Shown here: positions 1 to 9,225 of the stretch, one piece after another
Numbering within the stretch: position 1 is the first letter of the stretch
How the letters are laid out: the number at the start of each line of letters is the position of its first letter
Source: Pseudomonas mucidolens
GTDB lineage: Bacteria; Pseudomonadota; Gammaproteobacteria; Pseudomonadales; Pseudomonadaceae
Assembly (NCBI RefSeq): GCF_900106045.1
Contig: NZ_LT629802.1
Location: forward strand, 558,001-622,000
Direction: 5' to 3'
DNA length: 64,000 nt
Translations under genes and position numbers: made by a program
The notes under the pieces: model-generated
Told to the model about the DNA's origin: nothing
The model's input: the letters and a program-made list of their open reading frames with translations, nothing else
The model's database searches: none

Positions 1-1
1 C

Positions 2-832
2 AACGTGCTGATCACCAATCCCCGCGACATTGGCGGCTTCATCAAGGAACTGAAGAAGTGGCGTTTTTCCGCGCTGCTGGGGCTTAACACGCTTTTCGTC
101 GCGCTGATGGATCATCCCGACTTCAAGACCCTGGATTTCTCCAGCCTGAAGATTACCAATTCCGGTGGCACCGCCCTGGTCAAGGCCACCGCCGAGCGCT
201 GGGAGCAAATCACCGGATGCTCCATCGGTGAAGGCTACGGGCTGACCGAAACATCGCCGGTGGCCAGCACCAATCCTTACGGCAGTCAGTCACGCCTGGG
301 GACGGTTGGCATTCCGGTGCCGGGCACGGCAATGAAGGTGATTGATGATGACGGCATCGAGTTACCCTTGGGTGAGCGCGGCGAATTGTGCATCAAGGGG
401 CCACAGGTGATGAAGGGTTACTGGCAGCAACCGGACGCCACTGCCGAGGCCCTGGACGCCGAAGGCTGGCTCAAGACCGGTGATATCGCGGTGATCGACC
501 CGGACGGCTTTGTACGCATTGTCGACCGCAAGAAGGACTTGATCATTGTCTCGGGCTTCAATGTCTATCCCAACGAGATCGAAGACGTGGTGATGGGCCA
601 TCCGGCTGTTGCCAACTGCGCGGTGATTGGCGTGCCTGACGAGCGTACCGGCGAAGCGGTGAAGCTGTTTGTGGTACCTCGCGCCGAAGGTGTGAGCCTT
701 GAAGAATTAAAGGCTTACTGCAAGGCCAACTTCACGGGTTACAAAGTGCCCAAACACATTGTGTTAAGAGAATCGTTACCGATGACGCCGGTGGGCAAGA
801 TTTTGCGTAGAGAACTGCGCGATATGGCTTAG
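2..832 (+). CDS. fadD2: Long-chain acyl-CoA synthetase FadD2, C-terminal part (5' end outside window)
   Basis: Activates fatty acids to acyl-CoA through an acyl-adenylate, the entry step of beta-oxidation. Only the last 276 or so residues are here; the frame is open from base 2. Visible are the adenylate-forming motif GYGLTETSP (near base 235), GWLKTGD (near 463), the DRKKDLIIVSGFNVYPNE block (near 523) and the C-terminal PVGKILRRELR with its catalytic Lys. It is closely similar along its length to the next gene, so the two are tandem paralogues in the fadD2-fadD1 order known in Pseudomonas. The missing start prevents judging length or promoter. Confidence 0.93.
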   Translation, partial: NVLITNPRDIGGFIKELKKWRFSALLGLNTLFVALMDHPDFKTLDFSSLKITNSGGTALVKATAERWEQITGCSIGEGYGLTETSPVASTNPYGSQSRLGTVGIPVPGTAMKVIDDDGIELPLGERGELCIKGPQVMKGYWQQPDATAEALDAEGWLKTGDIAVIDPDGFVRIVDRKKDLIIVSGFNVYPNEIEDVVMGHPAVANCAVIGVPDERTGEAVKLFVVPRAEGVSLEELKAYCKANFTGYKVPKHIVLRESLPMTPVGKILRRELRDMA

Positions 833-1153
833 AACGCGTCAAGTTACAGGCGGCAAGTTAAGGAACAGCCACTCTTTCTTGCCGCTTGACCCCTCTATTC
901 CGAGTCTTTCAAGCTTTTTTTTGCTCTGTAGAATTTTTGCTCTAAAAATGACCAATAGATGTTCTTGAGTCGTGTTTATGACTGTAGGGGCTTCTTTTGG
1001 CTCTAGGCGGCTCCTGGCAAAGCTGCTACTCTCGGCCCGCTTTGTGACCTCTCGGCCTGCTTGAAACAGCCGGAATCACCCTGAAAAAGACAAACAAATA
1101 ATAATCGCATCAAATGCGGTGAACGAATTCGCGTCGCTGAGGAGTGGGCTTCC
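833..1153. other. Intergenic region between fadD2 and fadD1
   Basis: No gene is supported in these 321 bases. The middle is AT-rich with a run of eight T near 915-922 and a stretch (920-965) that could hold the fadD1 promoter, which would let fadD1 be expressed separately from fadD2. No clear palindromic PsrA- or FadR-like operator was found by eye. Confidence 0.5.
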
Positions 1154-2845
1154 ATGATCGAAGACTTTTGGAAGGATAAGTACCCCGCCGGGATTGCTGC
1201 ACAGATCAATCCAGACGAGTATCCAAATATTCAGGCGGTACTAAAACAGTCCTGCCAGCGCTTCGCCAACAAACCGGCTTTCAGCAACCTGGGAAAGACA
1301 ATCACCTACGGTGAGTTGTTTGAATTGTCCGGCGCTTTTGCCGCGTATCTGCAACAGCATACCGACTTGCAGCCCGGTGATCGAATCGCCGTGCAATTGC
1401 CTAACGTCCTGCAATACCCGGTTGCGGTATTCGGCGCTATCCGTGCCGGCCTGATCGTGGTTAACACCAACCCGCTGTACACCGCGCGGGAAATGGAACA
1501 CCAGTTCAATGATTCCGGCGCCAAGGCTTTGGTGTGCCTGGCGAACATGGCGCATCTGGCTGAGAAAGTCGTACCCAAGACCTCCGTCAAGCATGTGATC
1601 GTCACCGAAGTGGCCGACCTGTTGCCGCCGCTCAAGCGGTTGTTGATCAACAGTGTCATCAAGTACGTGAAGAAAATGGTCCCGGCCTATCATTTGCCCC
1701 AGGCCCTCAAGTTCAATGATGTCCTGGCCAAGGGGCATGGCAAGCCCGTCAACGAAGCCAATCCCGACAGCGATGATGTCGCAGTGCTGCAATACACTGG
1801 CGGCACCACCGGCGTGGCCAAGGGCGCGATGCTGACTCACCGCAACCTGGTGGCCAGCATGCTGCAGTGCAAGGCGCTGATGGGCTCTAACCTGCACGAA
1901 GGGTGCGAGATCCTGATCACGCCGTTGCCGCTGTATCACATTTATGTCTTCACCTTTCATTGCATGGCGATGATGTTGATCGGTAACCACAACATCCTGA
2001 TCAGCAACCCGCGCGACCTGTCGGCGATGGTCAAGGAACTGTCGAAGTGGAAGTTCAGCGGGTTTGTCGGACTGAACACCTTGTTCGTGGCCCTGTGCAA
2101 CAACGACGCCTTCCGCAAGCTGGATTTTTCCGCGCTGAAAGTCACCCTGTCGGGCGGCATGGCCCTGCAATTGGCAGCGGCGGAGCGCTGGAAAGCGGTC
2201 ACCGGCTGCTCCATTTGCGAAGGTTACGGCATGACTGAAACCAGCCCGGTGGCCACCGTCAACCCGATCCAGAATATCCAGATCGGTACCATCGGTATTC
2301 CGGTGCCGTCGACCCTGTGCAAAGTTATCTCGGATGACGGTGCCGAGTTGCCGCTGGGCGAAATCGGCGAGCTGTGCGTCAAGGGCCCGCAGGTGATGAA
2401 GGGCTACTGGCAGCGTGAAGATGCCACCGCCGAAATCCTCGACAGCGAAGGCTGGTTGAAGACCGGGGATATTGCGATCATCCAGCCTGACGGCTACATG
2501 CGCATTGTCGACCGCAAGAAAGACATGATTCTGGTCTCCGGTTTCAACGTCTATCCCAACGAGCTGGAAGATGTGCTGGCGGGGCTTCCGGGCGTACTGC
2601 AATGCGCCGCCATTGGTGTGCCGGACGAGAAGTCGGGTGAGCACATCAAGCTCTTCATCGTGGTCAAACCGGGTGCGACGCTGACCAAGGAGCAAGTGAT
2701 GGAACATATGCGCGCCAACGTCACCGGCTACAAGGTGCCGAAGGCCGTTGAGTTCCGCGATGCGTTGCCGACCACCAACGTCGGCAAGATCCTGCGCCGT
2801 GAGTTGCGGGACGAAGAGCTGAAAAAGCTCGGGCTGAAAAAGTAA
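1154..2845 (+). CDS. fadD1: Long-chain acyl-CoA synthetase FadD1
   Basis: ATP-dependent fatty acid:CoA ligase of 563 residues, the usual length for FadD. The P-loop-like signature YTGGTTGVAKG is at about residues 214-224, GYGMTETSP near 357, GWLKTGD near 433, then the FACS block DRKKDMILVSGFNVYPNE and the C-terminal NVGKILRRELR with the adenylation Lys. The ATG at 1154 follows a strong GAGGAG ribosome-binding site. It lies 321 bases after its paralogue fadD2. Acts at the inner face of the cytoplasmic membrane, coupling uptake to beta-oxidation. Substrate-length preference cannot be read from sequence. Confidence 0.96.
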   Translation: MIEDFWKDKYPAGIAAQINPDEYPNIQAVLKQSCQRFANKPAFSNLGKTITYGELFELSGAFAAYLQQHTDLQPGDRIAVQLPNVLQYPVAVFGAIRAGLIVVNTNPLYTAREMEHQFNDSGAKALVCLANMAHLAEKVVPKTSVKHVIVTEVADLLPPLKRLLINSVIKYVKKMVPAYHLPQALKFNDVLAKGHGKPVNEANPDSDDVAVLQYTGGTTGVAKGAMLTHRNLVASMLQCKALMGSNLHEGCEILITPLPLYHIYVFTFHCMAMMLIGNHNILISNPRDLSAMVKELSKWKFSGFVGLNTLFVALCNNDAFRKLDFSALKVTLSGGMALQLAAAERWKAVTGCSICEGYGMTETSPVATVNPIQNIQIGTIGIPVPSTLCKVISDDGAELPLGEIGELCVKGPQVMKGYWQREDATAEILDSEGWLKTGDIAIIQPDGYMRIVDRKKDMILVSGFNVYPNELEDVLAGLPGVLQCAAIGVPDEKSGEHIKLFIVVKPGATLTKEQVMEHMRANVTGYKVPKAVEFRDALPTTNVGKILRRELRDEELKKLGLKK

Positions 2846-2907
2846 TCCAGCCCTTAACAAAAGCCCCGTACCGCCGGTAATACTGTTCAGTCAAGGCTAA
2901 ATAATCC

Positions 2908-3040
2908 GTGGCGAGGGGGCTTGTCCCCCGTTGGGCTGCGCTAGCAGCCCTGAAACCTGCCACCTTGGTTTGACTGGAGGAGCGGAGAGGCCTTTTTGGG
3001 GCTGCTGCGCAGCCCAACGGGGGACAAGCCCCCTCGCCAC
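2908..3040. repeat. Paired REP-like inverted repeat
   Basis: GTGGCGAGGGGGCTTGTCCC and the following bases (2908-2949) recur as an inverted copy at about 2999-3040, separated by about 50 bases, making a long cruciform-capable unit. A decayed third piece (ACAAGCTCCTTGCCACA) follows at about 3044-3060. Typical of Pseudomonas REP doublets between convergent genes; it may also end transcription of fadD1. Confidence 0.85.
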
Positions 3041-3113
3041 AGGACAAGCTCCTTGCCACAAGGGATTATCTCGCCTTAAGTCATGCGCGGCTTTTCTGTT
3101 GGTGGCAAGGCGC

Positions 3114-3491
3114 CTACAGGGCGAACTGCGCGAAGCTCACACCTGCGCCGGTCGGGCGCACATCCCTGAGAAACGAATCCTTGTCCGCGCTCAGTTCCAG
3201 GGTGATTTCCGGCTTGCGTTTGCCCGCATTGCGCACCACCAACCCTTCCAGCTTTTCGCGCAGGAACGTCGTTGGTACTTTCAAGTGCAGCAATTGATCG
3301 GTGTCGGCATCGTGCATCAACAAGTGAATCCACTCGTATTGACCGACGCCAATGCGCACCACCGGCAGGTCGAACCACCAGATGTTGCGTTTGCGGTCGA
3401 GGTCGGTGAAGTGGCAGTTGTTGACGCCGAGTACGGCACCGCCCAGTTCCTGGTTTCTGCGGGCGATGGCCTGTGCTTTGTTGAGTTTCAT
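3114..3491 (-). CDS. Conserved hypothetical protein, 125 aa
   Basis: Not recognised with certainty. The ATG at 3491 is preferred over upstream starts because AGGAAGG lies just before it. The protein begins MKLNKAQAIARRNQE, has no signal peptide or membrane segment, and contains an aromatic segment (NIWWFDLPVV near residue 40) and a basic C-terminal half. Codon use fits the neighbours. It stands alone and converges with fadD1 across a REP doublet. No function is assigned. Confidence 0.8.
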   Translation of the reverse strand: MKLNKAQAIARRNQELGGAVLGVNNCHFTDLDRKRNIWWFDLPVVRIGVGQYEWIHLLMHDADTDQLLHLKVPTTFLREKLEGLVVRNAGKRKPEITLELSADKDSFLRDVRPTGAGVSFAQFAL

Positions 3492-3691
3492 AACCTTCCT
3501 ACGGGATCTGTTACCCAGCGCTTGCGTCTGGATGTGCCGGGCATTCTCGTGGGTTGGCGGCAAAACATAAAGCCAAACCTGTACCGGATGATGAAAAGCC
3601 TGGTCAAAAATAATTGAAACTCTGCTTTAAAGCCCAGGGTCAATTCTACGTGATGCGCAAAAACCCTTGATTGTTCTTACGGAGAAATACC

Positions 3692-3877
3692 ATGGGCAGT
3701 ACAGCGGATAAGGCAAAAGGCTTGGCGAACGAAGCGGTTGGCAACGTCAAGCAGGGCGTCGGCAAAGCCACTGACAACGATAAGCTGCGCGCGGAAGGTG
3801 TGATTCAGGAAAAGAAAGGTGAAGCACAGCAAGCCGTTGGCAAAACCAAGGATGCGGTGAAAAAAGCCACTGAATAA
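3692..3877 (+). CDS. CsbD family stress-response protein
   Basis: Small 61-residue protein, very rich in Lys, Ala, Gly and Glu, matching the CsbD family ([21 protein letters not shown], with repeated A-x-G-K-x-K helical pieces). CsbD proteins are abundant in bacteria under general stress; their molecular role is unknown. The start [10 protein letters not shown] at 3692 is chosen because ACGGAGAA sits seven bases upstream; an upstream in-frame start has no such site. A strong terminator follows at 3910. Confidence 0.93.
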   Translation: MGSTADKAKGLANEAVGNVKQGVGKATDNDKLRAEGVIQEKKGEAQQAVGKTKDAVKKATE

Positions 3878-3909
3878 GGCCGAGTCGTCTGGTTTCAGCG
3901 CGCGGTACA

Positions 3910-3936
3910 ACGGCCATCCACGGATGGCCGTTTTTG
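3910..3936 (+). terminator. Rho-independent terminator after the CsbD gene
   Basis: ACGGCCATC, a short loop, then GATGGCCGT followed by TTTTTG: a 9-base GC-rich stem with a T tract, 33 bases after the CsbD stop codon. Confidence 0.9.
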
Positions 3937-4056
3937 TCTCATACCCTGTGATTAAAGTTTCGAAATTGTTTCAAGGTCGCCAAATAGGCTACCTTGATGT
4001 AAAAAACGGCCCCTGAGTCGCCTACGAACTCAACCTTTGCGGCGAAAGGAGACGCT

Positions 4057-5004
4057 ATGATTTTTCCGGTACTTGACGGTCTCAAACTACACAAGGTGCT
4101 GATGCGCACCGTCACCGAGTTCCTGGATGACGAGATGCCCACCTACGCCTCGGCGCTGGCTTATCAGATGCTGTTCTCGCTGTTCCCCTTTCTGTTGTTC
4201 TTGATTGCCCTGATCGGCTTCCTGCATTTGCCCGATTTCTTCAGTTGGTTGCGCCTGCAATCGGAATTGGTATTGCCACCCCAGGCGCTGGAGCAGGTCA
4301 ACCCGGTGATTGATCAGTTGCAGCAATCCAAGGGCAGTTTGGTGTCGGTGGGTATTGTCATTGCGCTATGGACTGCTTCGGCGGGCGTGCGCCTGATGAT
4401 GAGCGCAATGAACGCGGCCTATGACGTGGTCGAGGGGCGGCCGATCTGGAAGCGCTTCCCGCTGTCGATTTTCTACACCGTGGGCATCGCCGGCATGTTG
4501 CTGGCCGCCGCCGCGCTGATGGTCCTCGGACCGCAAGTGATGGAGTGGCTAGCCGGGCAGATTGGCATGCAGGAGTTCGTGGTCACGCTCTGGACCATCG
4601 TGCGTTGGCCGTTGATCGTGATCCTGCTGATGTTTGCGGTGGCTTTGATGTACTACGTGATGCCGGACGTGGAGCAGAAGTTTCGTTTTATCACCCCGGG
4701 CTCGGTGCTCGCAGTGGTGGTGTGGATCGTGGCCTCGCTGGGCTTTGGTTATTACGTGAAAACATTCGCGGATTACAACGCCATGTATGGCAGTATCGGC
4801 GCGATCATTGTCCTGCTCCTGTACTTCTACATCTCGGCCGCCGTGTTGTTGCTCGGGGCAGAGATGAATGCGGTCATCGAGCATATGTCCGCCGAGGGCA
4901 AGGACCCCGGCGAAAAAGATTTTGGCGAGCCTGACGAAAAACCGCAGGTCTCCGGCCTCGGTCGGGACCATTCGATTCCCAAGCCCACTACTGACGAAAC
5001 CTGA
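4057..5004 (+). CDS. YihY/BrkB family inner-membrane protein
   Basis: 315-residue integral membrane protein of the YihY/virulence factor BrkB family, formerly confused with RNase BN. It begins with a short cytoplasmic stretch, then SALAYQMLFSLFPFLLFLIAL (the conserved first helix), and about six membrane segments spread over residues 40-270; the tail (after about 275) is charged and cytoplasmic. The start is supported by GAAAGGAGACGCT. Function of the family is not established; transport is suspected. The peptide deformylase gene starts three bases after its stop, so they are probably cotranscribed. Confidence 0.92.
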   Translation: MIFPVLDGLKLHKVLMRTVTEFLDDEMPTYASALAYQMLFSLFPFLLFLIALIGFLHLPDFFSWLRLQSELVLPPQALEQVNPVIDQLQQSKGSLVSVGIVIALWTASAGVRLMMSAMNAAYDVVEGRPIWKRFPLSIFYTVGIAGMLLAAAALMVLGPQVMEWLAGQIGMQEFVVTLWTIVRWPLIVILLMFAVALMYYVMPDVEQKFRFITPGSVLAVVVWIVASLGFGYYVKTFADYNAMYGSIGAIIVLLLYFYISAAVLLLGAEMNAVIEHMSAEGKDPGEKDFGEPDEKPQVSGLGRDHSIPKPTTDET

Positions 5005-5007
5005 CCG

Positions 5008-5547
5008 ATGATCCGTGAAATCCTGAAAATGGGCGACGAGCGCCTGCTGCGTATTGCTCAGCCAGTGCCGCCGGAGATGTTTGATACACCCGAGTTGTGG
5101 CAGTTGGTCGATGACATGTTTCAGACCATGGAGCACGTGGGTGGTGTCGGCCTGGCCGCACCGCAGATTGGCGTTGACCTGCAACTGGTGATCTTCGGCT
5201 TCGAGAGCAGTGAACGCTACCCGGACGCCCCGGCCGTGCCCCAGACGATCCTTATCAACCCGTTGATCACGCCGCTGAGTCCGCTGGTGGAAGAGGGCTA
5301 TGAAGGCTGCCTGTCAGTACCGGGCATGCGCGGGGCGGTGGATCGCTATCAACAGATTCGCTACGAAGGTTTCGATCCCAAGGGCGAACCGATTGTGCGC
5401 GTTGCCGGTGGCTTTCATGCGCGGGTGGTGCAGCATGAGTGCGATCACCTGATCGGGCGGCTGTATCCGTCGCGGATTACCGACTTCGGAAAATTCGGGT
5501 TTATCGAGGTGATGTTCCCGGATTTGGAGCCTGCGGCTGGCGATTAA
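5008..5547 (+). CDS. def: Peptide deformylase
   Basis: Removes the formyl group from the N-terminal methionine of new proteins in the cytoplasm. All three PDF motifs are present: GVGLAAPQ (about residues 47-54), EGCLS (about 99-103, metal-binding Cys) and QHECDHLIG (about 144-152, HExxH metal site). At 179 residues it is normal length. It is coupled to the YihY gene upstream and overlaps the last four bases of the convergent GNAT gene. Since Pseudomonas usually also has a def next to fmt, this is probably the second deformylase of the genome; that is inference. Confidence 0.96.
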   Translation: MIREILKMGDERLLRIAQPVPPEMFDTPELWQLVDDMFQTMEHVGGVGLAAPQIGVDLQLVIFGFESSERYPDAPAVPQTILINPLITPLSPLVEEGYEGCLSVPGMRGAVDRYQQIRYEGFDPKGEPIVRVAGGFHARVVQHECDHLIGRLYPSRITDFGKFGFIEVMFPDLEPAAGD

Positions 5548-5960
5548 ACCTGGCGACACAAGCCCATGGCAATCATTGGCTTGTTGCGTTTGTAGCGCAC
5601 CAGGCGTTCGGCCAGCGACTGGGGTAACACAGTCTGCTGGCTGAACCCGATACCTGCATAAAACCTTTCCAGATCCGGGTGGCACAACAGCCACACCGTG
5701 CCTTCCACTGGTGCCACCGCTTCACGAATCAGTCGCGCCGCCAGCCCATGGCCACGAAACGCCGGATCGACAAATACCCCGGTCAGCCATTGCCCGCCCA
5801 CCACCGTGCTCAAACACAGGCCGGCGACAATCTCGCTGTGCCGAGCCACCCACAATTGACCGCCCTTGAGAGCTTTCATGGGCGACTCATGACGGCGGTA
5901 AAACTTGTTCAGCAGCGGCCACAGGGGCTCTGCCAGCAGATCGATATGCAACTCGGTCAT
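5544..5960 (-). CDS. GNAT family N-acetyltransferase
   Basis: 138-residue acyl-CoA-dependent acetyltransferase fold. The acetyl-CoA-binding motif A is visible as [17 protein letters not shown] (about residues 63-79, R-G-x-G-x-A type) followed by the helix and strand of motif B ([18 protein letters not shown]). Substrate unknown. It converges with def, sharing four bases at the stop codons. Confidence 0.9.
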   Translation of the reverse strand: MTELHIDLLAEPLWPLLNKFYRRHESPMKALKGGQLWVARHSEIVAGLCLSTVVGGQWLTGVFVDPAFRGHGLAARLIREAVAPVEGTVWLLCHPDLERFYAGIGFSQQTVLPQSLAERLVRYKRNKPMIAMGLCRQV

Positions 5961-6074
5961 GGTCGTTCGACGGCTGTGATTCAGGGCCGAGGATTATAAA
6001 TCGGGCAAAGCAACTTCTGCTGGGGAATAGGTGCTATACCCCTTGTTACATTTCCCTTAAGTGGAGCACGCATC

Positions 6075-6191
6075 ATGGCTAAAGGCATGGATTCAAAGAA
6101 AGCCGCGAAGAAGAAACCGGCAAAGACCGCCGATGAAAAACGCGCGGACAAAAAAGCCAAGAAATCCGAAACGGGTCTGTTTGGTCATTGA
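6075..6191 (+). CDS. Tiny Lys/Ala-rich basic protein, 38 aa
   Basis: Encodes 38 residues beginning MAKGMDSKKAAKKKPAK and ending ETGLFGH. About 37 percent of residues are Lys, with Ala and acidic residues between, similar in composition to histone-H1-like tails. A GGAG site lies 9 bases before the ATG and the codon pattern is protein-like up to the stop. No domain is recognised; nucleic-acid binding or a ribosome-associated role is only a guess from charge. Confidence 0.7.
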   Translation: MAKGMDSKKAAKKKPAKTADEKRADKKAKKSETGLFGH

Positions 6192-6669
6192 GACGACGTC
6201 ATATCCGTTGCCGCCGAAACCACAGCAACGGATATGAACCCTGCCCATCACGCTCTTTGATCATCCGCTCTCGGCCGCCAACGCAGCCATTACCGCCGGA
6301 CGCACACCCACCCGCGCCTTCAACCTGGTGCGTGACGGTGTAGGTGGGCCTGGTGCCCGAGATGACCCTGCCGGCCCCGCGTCAGGGCTTGCGTATCATG
6401 CCGTTGAGTGTGCCGATCCCTCGTGAGTTTGCCTTGGCCGGTTAACCTGTAAGGTCTCCGTCGCCGGCGGCGATCGCCTTGCCGGGTGCCAATGAGGTCG
6501 TGCTATGAGGCGGCCACCATCAGCCAGTTCAACTCGACGCCGCAAACCCCGATTATCTGTAGGAGCGAGCTTGCTCGCGAAGATCGTCAACGATGATGCG
6601 TGCATCCTGGATGGTGCACGGTGACCTTGAGTTTTTCGCGAGTAAACGCGCTCCTACAGCGGGAAGGGG
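6192..6669. other. Gap with possible decayed coding sequence and a REP element
   Basis: No intact gene. From 6243 to about 6445 the plus strand gives two adjoining protein-like stretches in different frames (one containing TRAFNLV, the next ending VPIPREFALAG and a stop), as expected of a frameshifted remnant without a start. The TRAFNLV piece faintly recalls HutD/Ves proteins, which is not enough for a call. The rest, from 6558, is a REP doublet. Confidence 0.4.
6558..6658. repeat. REP doublet (taggagcgag type)
   Basis: TGTAGGAGCGAGCTTGCTCG and an inverted copy ending CGCTCCTACA about 75 bases later; the right arm has diverged (AGTAAACGCG). Same family as the elements at 48773 and 57346, and the decayed one at 38855. 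Confidence 0.92.
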
Positions 6670-7170
6670 TCAGATGGCCGCCAGCGCTTCTTTCACAGCC
6701 TTGATTTGTGGGTCGGCGGTTTTCTGCGCGTATTGTTCAGCGGCTTGTGCCTTCAAACGGTCCGCCACTTCCTGGGCGATGGCGTTCTGTTGCACGAGTG
6801 GCATCGACTTTACATCCTCTTCGGTCAGACCCTTTTCCTTGAGGATCTGATCGCGCATATGCTCGGCCGGCGTCTTGCTCATGTACTCATTGAACTCTGC
6901 CCGAGCCTGGGTGTTGGCCTCGGTTTTCGGCGTGGCGGTCGTCGGCGGTGTGGCTTGCAACTGTATGCGGGTCTTGGCGAAGGCCGCATCCACATTGCTC
7001 GCGGTAGCGTCCGTGGCTTTTTGTGTGGCTTGCGCCTGGGTCGCGGTCGCGGCGTTCTGCACGTTTTGCATGACACCGCTGTACAGCGCGCTGGCTGCGG
7101 CATTGGCGGGGTCCATGTCGGAACGCTTGGATTGTTGGATCACTGAGGAGACTTGGCTATTGACCAACAT
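6670..7170 (-). CDS. Hypothetical protein, Ala/Gln/Thr-rich, 166 aa
   Basis: Not recognised. Residues 1-100 are low complexity (runs of Ala, Thr, Gln; AATATQAQATQKATDATAS) and probably disordered; residues 105-166 are more ordered and charged (TPAEHMRDQILKEKGLTEED) and predicted helical. No signal peptide or membrane segment. The start MLVNSQVSSVIQQ is preceded by AGGTG. It stands alone between a REP element and the GST gene. Confidence 0.75.
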   Translation of the reverse strand: MLVNSQVSSVIQQSKRSDMDPANAAASALYSGVMQNVQNAATATQAQATQKATDATASNVDAAFAKTRIQLQATPPTTATPKTEANTQARAEFNEYMSKTPAEHMRDQILKEKGLTEEDVKSMPLVQQNAIAQEVADRLKAQAAEQYAQKTADPQIKAVKEALAAI

Positions 7171-7321
7171 GCTCGGGCACCTGTGAATGTGGGCGATGAT
7201 TCAGAGGCAGCAATTAGCGTGCCGAGAGGCAAACATCCACGTTTGCAGGGCCTGAGCTAGCCGGGGAGGCAACGGTTGTCCGGGGGGCGGTCAAACGTTG
7301 CCGGTGCCAGGCAACGTTTAC

Positions 7322-7954
7322 TCAGTTATGCCCGTCGAGGGCGAAGGTTTGAAAACCTTGGTGTTGTCCGAGCCTTGCGTAGTAGGCGTCGACTGCGGCG
7401 TAGGCAGGGTGTTCCATGGGTGTCACCCGCCAGCGGTGCACTGACAGGCCGATCAGAATGTCCGCGAGGGTGAAGGTGTCACCCGTCACATACGCGCCGG
7501 TTTTGCTCAGCTGTTGATCCAACAGTCCCATTTTGTCATTCCAGGCCCGCACACCGGCGGCAATGCGCTCGGGATCCAGGCGGTCGGTATTGTTACGTAC
7601 CAGCGCGTGGAAAGCGTCGCCCCAGGAGCGGTTGAGTTCGGTGGCTTGCCAGTCCATCCATTGCTCGACCCTGGCCCGCGCCGCAGGCTCGGCCGGCAGC
7701 AAGTCATGGCGCTGGCGCAAACCCACCAGATAGCGGCAGATGGTGTTGGATTCCCACAGCACGCCGTGCTCATCGAGGATCACCGGCACCTGGGCATTCG
7801 GGTTGAGGGCCAGGAACTCGGGGGACTGGGTCGGGGCAAACCCGATCCCCCAATCTTCACGTTCGTAGTCGATGCCCAATTCCAGGCAGGTCCACAGGAC
7901 TTTTCGTACGTTGATAGACGAAGTACGACCCAAGATCTTCAGCGAGTGTCCCAT
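7322..7954 (-). CDS. Glutathione S-transferase family protein
   Basis: 210 residues with the usual GST plan: N-terminal thioredoxin-like domain (GRTSSINVRKVLWTCLELG, about 9-27, with Ser in the active-site position; PNAQVPVILDEHGVLWESNTI containing the cis-Pro and the E-S glutathione contact near residue 67) and a helical C-terminal domain with the TLADI N-capping motif near residue 165. Conjugates or reduces small molecules with glutathione in the cytoplasm; substrate unknown. Single gene, upstream of gntR on the same strand. Confidence 0.93.
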   Translation of the reverse strand: MGHSLKILGRTSSINVRKVLWTCLELGIDYEREDWGIGFAPTQSPEFLALNPNAQVPVILDEHGVLWESNTICRYLVGLRQRHDLLPAEPAARARVEQWMDWQATELNRSWGDAFHALVRNNTDRLDPERIAAGVRAWNDKMGLLDQQLSKTGAYVTGDTFTLADILIGLSVHRWRVTPMEHPAYAAVDAYYARLGQHQGFQTFALDGHN

Positions 7955-8011
7955 GGTGCTTCCCTGGCGATGGTGAGTTGGCAGGCAGCAATTTAGCAGG
8001 GGCTTGCTGGC

Positions 8012-9040
8012 CTAGCTACTTTCGCGGATTTTCAGCTCAAATCCCATATCCACCACCGGCTTGGCGATCTTGTTGCCGGCCATCAACGTCAACAGGTGTT
8101 CTGCGGCGCGCCGGCCAATGGCCTCGCGCGGGGTGCTGATGCTGCTCAGGCGCGGCACCATGAACGATGACGCGGGTAAATCGTTGAAGCCCAGAATAGC
8201 TACTTGCTCCGGCACCTTGATCCCGTGGCGCAGGGCTTCGAGCAGAGCTCCATGGGCCAAGTCATCGTTGCCAAAGAAAATGGCGTCCACATCCGGGTGG
8301 CTGGCCAGCAGTTGTAAAAACAACTCGCCGCCCAGACCCACCGACGAGGGGCGGGGCGTCAGCAGTTCCAGGGCCGGGTCATACAACTGCGCCCGCTGCA
8401 GGGCCCGGCGGAAGCCCTCGCCGCGCAACAACGTGCGCTGGTCCAGTTGCGCACCTATGTAAGCCAGGCGTTTGCGACCCCGCGAGATCAAGTGGGCGGC
8501 GGCGGTTTCGCCTGCGCTGGTTTGTGAGAAGCCGACGCAATTGAGACCGGCGCCGGGGTCCAGGTCCATCATGTACACGCAGGGCACATTGCTGGACTCG
8601 AGCATCCGGCGTGCGCTTTCAGTGCGATCAAACCCGGTCAGCAGCAAGCCTCGAGGTTGATAAGCCATGTAATTGCGCAGCAGGTTTTCTTCTTCTTCCC
8701 GGGAGTAGTGAGTGTTGCCAATCAGCACCTCGAAGCCCTTGGGCCGCAAAATCTGGTGAATGGCTTCCAGGGTTTCAATGAACAACAAGTTGGACAGCGA
8801 CGGCACTAATACCACCACCGAATGGCTCTGGGCCGAGGCCAGCGCACGGGCCGCCGGGTTGACCACATAGCTCAGCTCGGCGGCGGCCTTCTGGACTTTT
8901 TCCACCAGTTCGGGGGCGACGGTACTGACGCCGCGCAAGGCCCTGGACGCGGTAATCGGGCTGACGCCGGCTAGGCGTGCGACTTCATTGAGGGTAGGGC
9001 GGCCCGTCGTGCGGGTATTTTTATCGTTCTTGGAGGTCAT
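8012..9040 (-). CDS. gntR: LacI-family repressor of gluconate genes GntR
   Basis: 342 residues: a LacI helix-turn-helix at the N-terminus (TLNEVARLAGVSPITASRALRG) and a periplasmic-binding-protein-like effector domain (VVVLVPSLSN onward). It is divergent from gntK, with gntP next, the usual Pseudomonas gluconate arrangement, and copies of one palindrome lie in this promoter region and before gntP, so it most likely represses these genes and itself until gluconate or 6-phosphogluconate appears. The ATG at 9040 is chosen; a TTG five codons upstream is possible and neither has a strong ribosome site. Confidence 0.92.
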   Translation of the reverse strand: MTSKNDKNTRTTGRPTLNEVARLAGVSPITASRALRGVSTVAPELVEKVQKAAAELSYVVNPAARALASAQSHSVVVLVPSLSNLLFIETLEAIHQILRPKGFEVLIGNTHYSREEEENLLRNYMAYQPRGLLLTGFDRTESARRMLESSNVPCVYMMDLDPGAGLNCVGFSQTSAGETAAAHLISRGRKRLAYIGAQLDQRTLLRGEGFRRALQRAQLYDPALELLTPRPSSVGLGGELFLQLLASHPDVDAIFFGNDDLAHGALLEALRHGIKVPEQVAILGFNDLPASSFMVPRLSSISTPREAIGRRAAEHLLTLMAGNKIAKPVVDMGFELKIRESS

Positions 9041-9074
9041 CAGGCGGCTTGCCAAACAAAATTCGAGGCACTAA

Positions 9075-9087
9075 GGTAGCGCTGTCC
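9075..9087. promoter_or_regulatory. GntR operator-like palindrome, gntR side
   Basis: GGTAGCGCTGTCC, centred on AGCGCT, 35 bases before the gntR start. It matches the elements at 9226 and 9804. Placement over the gntR leader fits autorepression by the LacI-type GntR. Confidence 0.7.
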
Positions 9088-9225
9088 CTACAAGCCTGCA
9101 AATACTTGAGCAACGGGTTGCCTGATCCTTGCTTGGACGGTGGAAAAGGATGCACGCGTCACTCCATAAAAATGACAACAAGGCGCGGGAAAAGCCTGTC
9201 TTTGCACCAGTCTCCAGGCTGGCAA

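Noticed and set aside
1241..2860. Long open frame (539 codons) opposite fadD1
   Set aside because: Shadow of a GC-rich coding gene; no ribosome site, no recognisable domain, and fadD1 is certain on the other strand.
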